Shown here: positions 63,811 to 64,000 of the stretch, piece after piece | How the letters are laid out: the number at the start of each line of letters is the position of its first letter | How positions within the stretch are numbered: position 1 is the stretch's first letter | Assembly (NCBI GenBank): GCA_019058445.1 | Contig: JAHPZA010000006.1 | Span: forward strand, 831,063-895,062 | Reading direction: 5' to 3' | DNA: 64,000 bases | Source of the DNA: Promethearchaeota archaeon | GTDB taxonomy: Archaea; Asgardarchaeota; Lokiarchaeia; Sigyniarchaeales; SOKP01 | The notes under the pieces: generated by a model | The model's input: the letters and a program-made list of their open reading frames with translations, nothing else | The model's database searches: none | What the model was told of the DNA's origin: nothing | Made by a program: the position numbers and the translations under genes

Positions 63811-64000
63811 ATGACAGCAATTTTTTCTGAAGATGATGAAAATATCCAAGGAATGTTTAAACGGCCTGACAAAAAGCAAGAGATAGGATTTGCACTTTCT
63901 TCATTTTACATTCTCTTGTTTGGTATGTGGGGTTCTCTTCAATTTTATGCGGTAACGATCCTTTTAATTCCGATATTCATAATTCCTATTATATATCTCA
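63811..64000 (+). CDS. GPH-family transporter, 5' part (runs off the window)
   Basis: First 63 codons of a second transporter: MTAIFSEDDENIQGMFKRPD, KKQEIGFALSSFYILLFGMW, GSLQFYAVTILLIPIFIIPI. These correspond closely to the N-terminus of the minus-strand neighbour (RRPDKKTEIFFSLSSFFGIL). The gene is cut by the window end, so length is unknown. The two face away from each other, making a divergent paralogous pair with a shared control region at 63658-63810. No Shine-Dalgarno seen. Confidence 0.8.
   Translation, partial: MTAIFSEDDENIQGMFKRPDKKQEIGFALSSFYILLFGMWGSLQFYAVTILLIPIFIIPIIYL

Noticed and set aside
1..64000. tRNA or rRNA genes
   Set aside because: No GC-rich cloverleaf or conserved rRNA block was noticed by eye. 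A tRNAscan-SE run would settle it.

Overview
The window looks like chromosomal DNA of an Asgard archaeon, most likely Lokiarchaeia-like. It is AT-rich. Archaeal information-processing genes (three-subunit replication factor C, proteasome alpha subunit, PolB2-type polymerase, archaeal-type GMP synthetase ATPase) sit beside eukaryote-like or Asgard-typical genes: a Rab/Ras-like small GTPase, LRR and WD40 proteins sharing an N-terminal domain, giant coiled-coil/TPR proteins and many 7TM proteins. No rRNA, tRNA or CRISPR array was seen. Many genes seem to have short leaders or none; a few have a clear Shine-Dalgarno.

Layout. 0-3.5 kb: two crotonases, a nitroreductase and a PAS-only protein. 3.5-5.2 kb: an ECF-type S component and a VTT/DedA membrane protein. 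5.4-11.9 kb: an expanded cluster of four paralogous zinc-site proteins interleaved with 7TM proteins. 11.9-15.9 kb: an operon of a GNAT acetyltransferase and three clamp-loader subunits, the middle one with degenerate ATPase motifs. 16-19 kb: a rhamnulokinase-like kinase, two small conserved proteins and a ribbon-helix-helix regulator. 19-27.8 kb: two giant repeat proteins built from a ~123-residue unit. 28-30.9 kb: a winged-helix-like protein, proteasome alpha, a small GTPase and a sirtuin.

30.9-47 kb: two closely related acyl-CoA ligase genes in the same orientation flank a ~12.5-kb accessory island. The island holds a zinc-ribbon membrane protein, LRR and WD40 proteins, a 1450-residue GIY-YIG protein, a phosphoesterase-RNase H-like-zinc finger fusion, a 150-bp foldback element and small or broken genes. 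48-56 kb: a RadA paralogue with a degraded P-loop, a ureohydrolase, DUF3795 and amidohydrolase proteins, a PolB2-like polymerase with a broken motif C, and small paralogous genes. 55.5-64 kb: GMP synthetase ATPase, a 7TM/small-protein pair, several very small ORFs, an LL-DAP aminotransferase-like enzyme, an atypical crotonase, a zinc-ribbon protein and a divergent pair of GPH-type transporters.

The main discovery candidate is that both acyl-CoA ligase genes are interrupted within nine nucleotides of the same codon by 29- and 30-nt inserts. Each insert folds with its flanks into a bulge-helix-bulge with 3-nt bulges and a 4-bp central helix. Cleavage at the standard position in both bulges restores an uninterrupted, gap-free ligase frame. 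These look like very short archaeal-type (EndA-processed) introns in protein-coding genes rather than pseudogenes.

Metabolically, acyl-CoA ligases and three crotonases suggest fatty- or aromatic-acyl-CoA chemistry. The rhamnulokinase and GPH transporters suggest sugar use.
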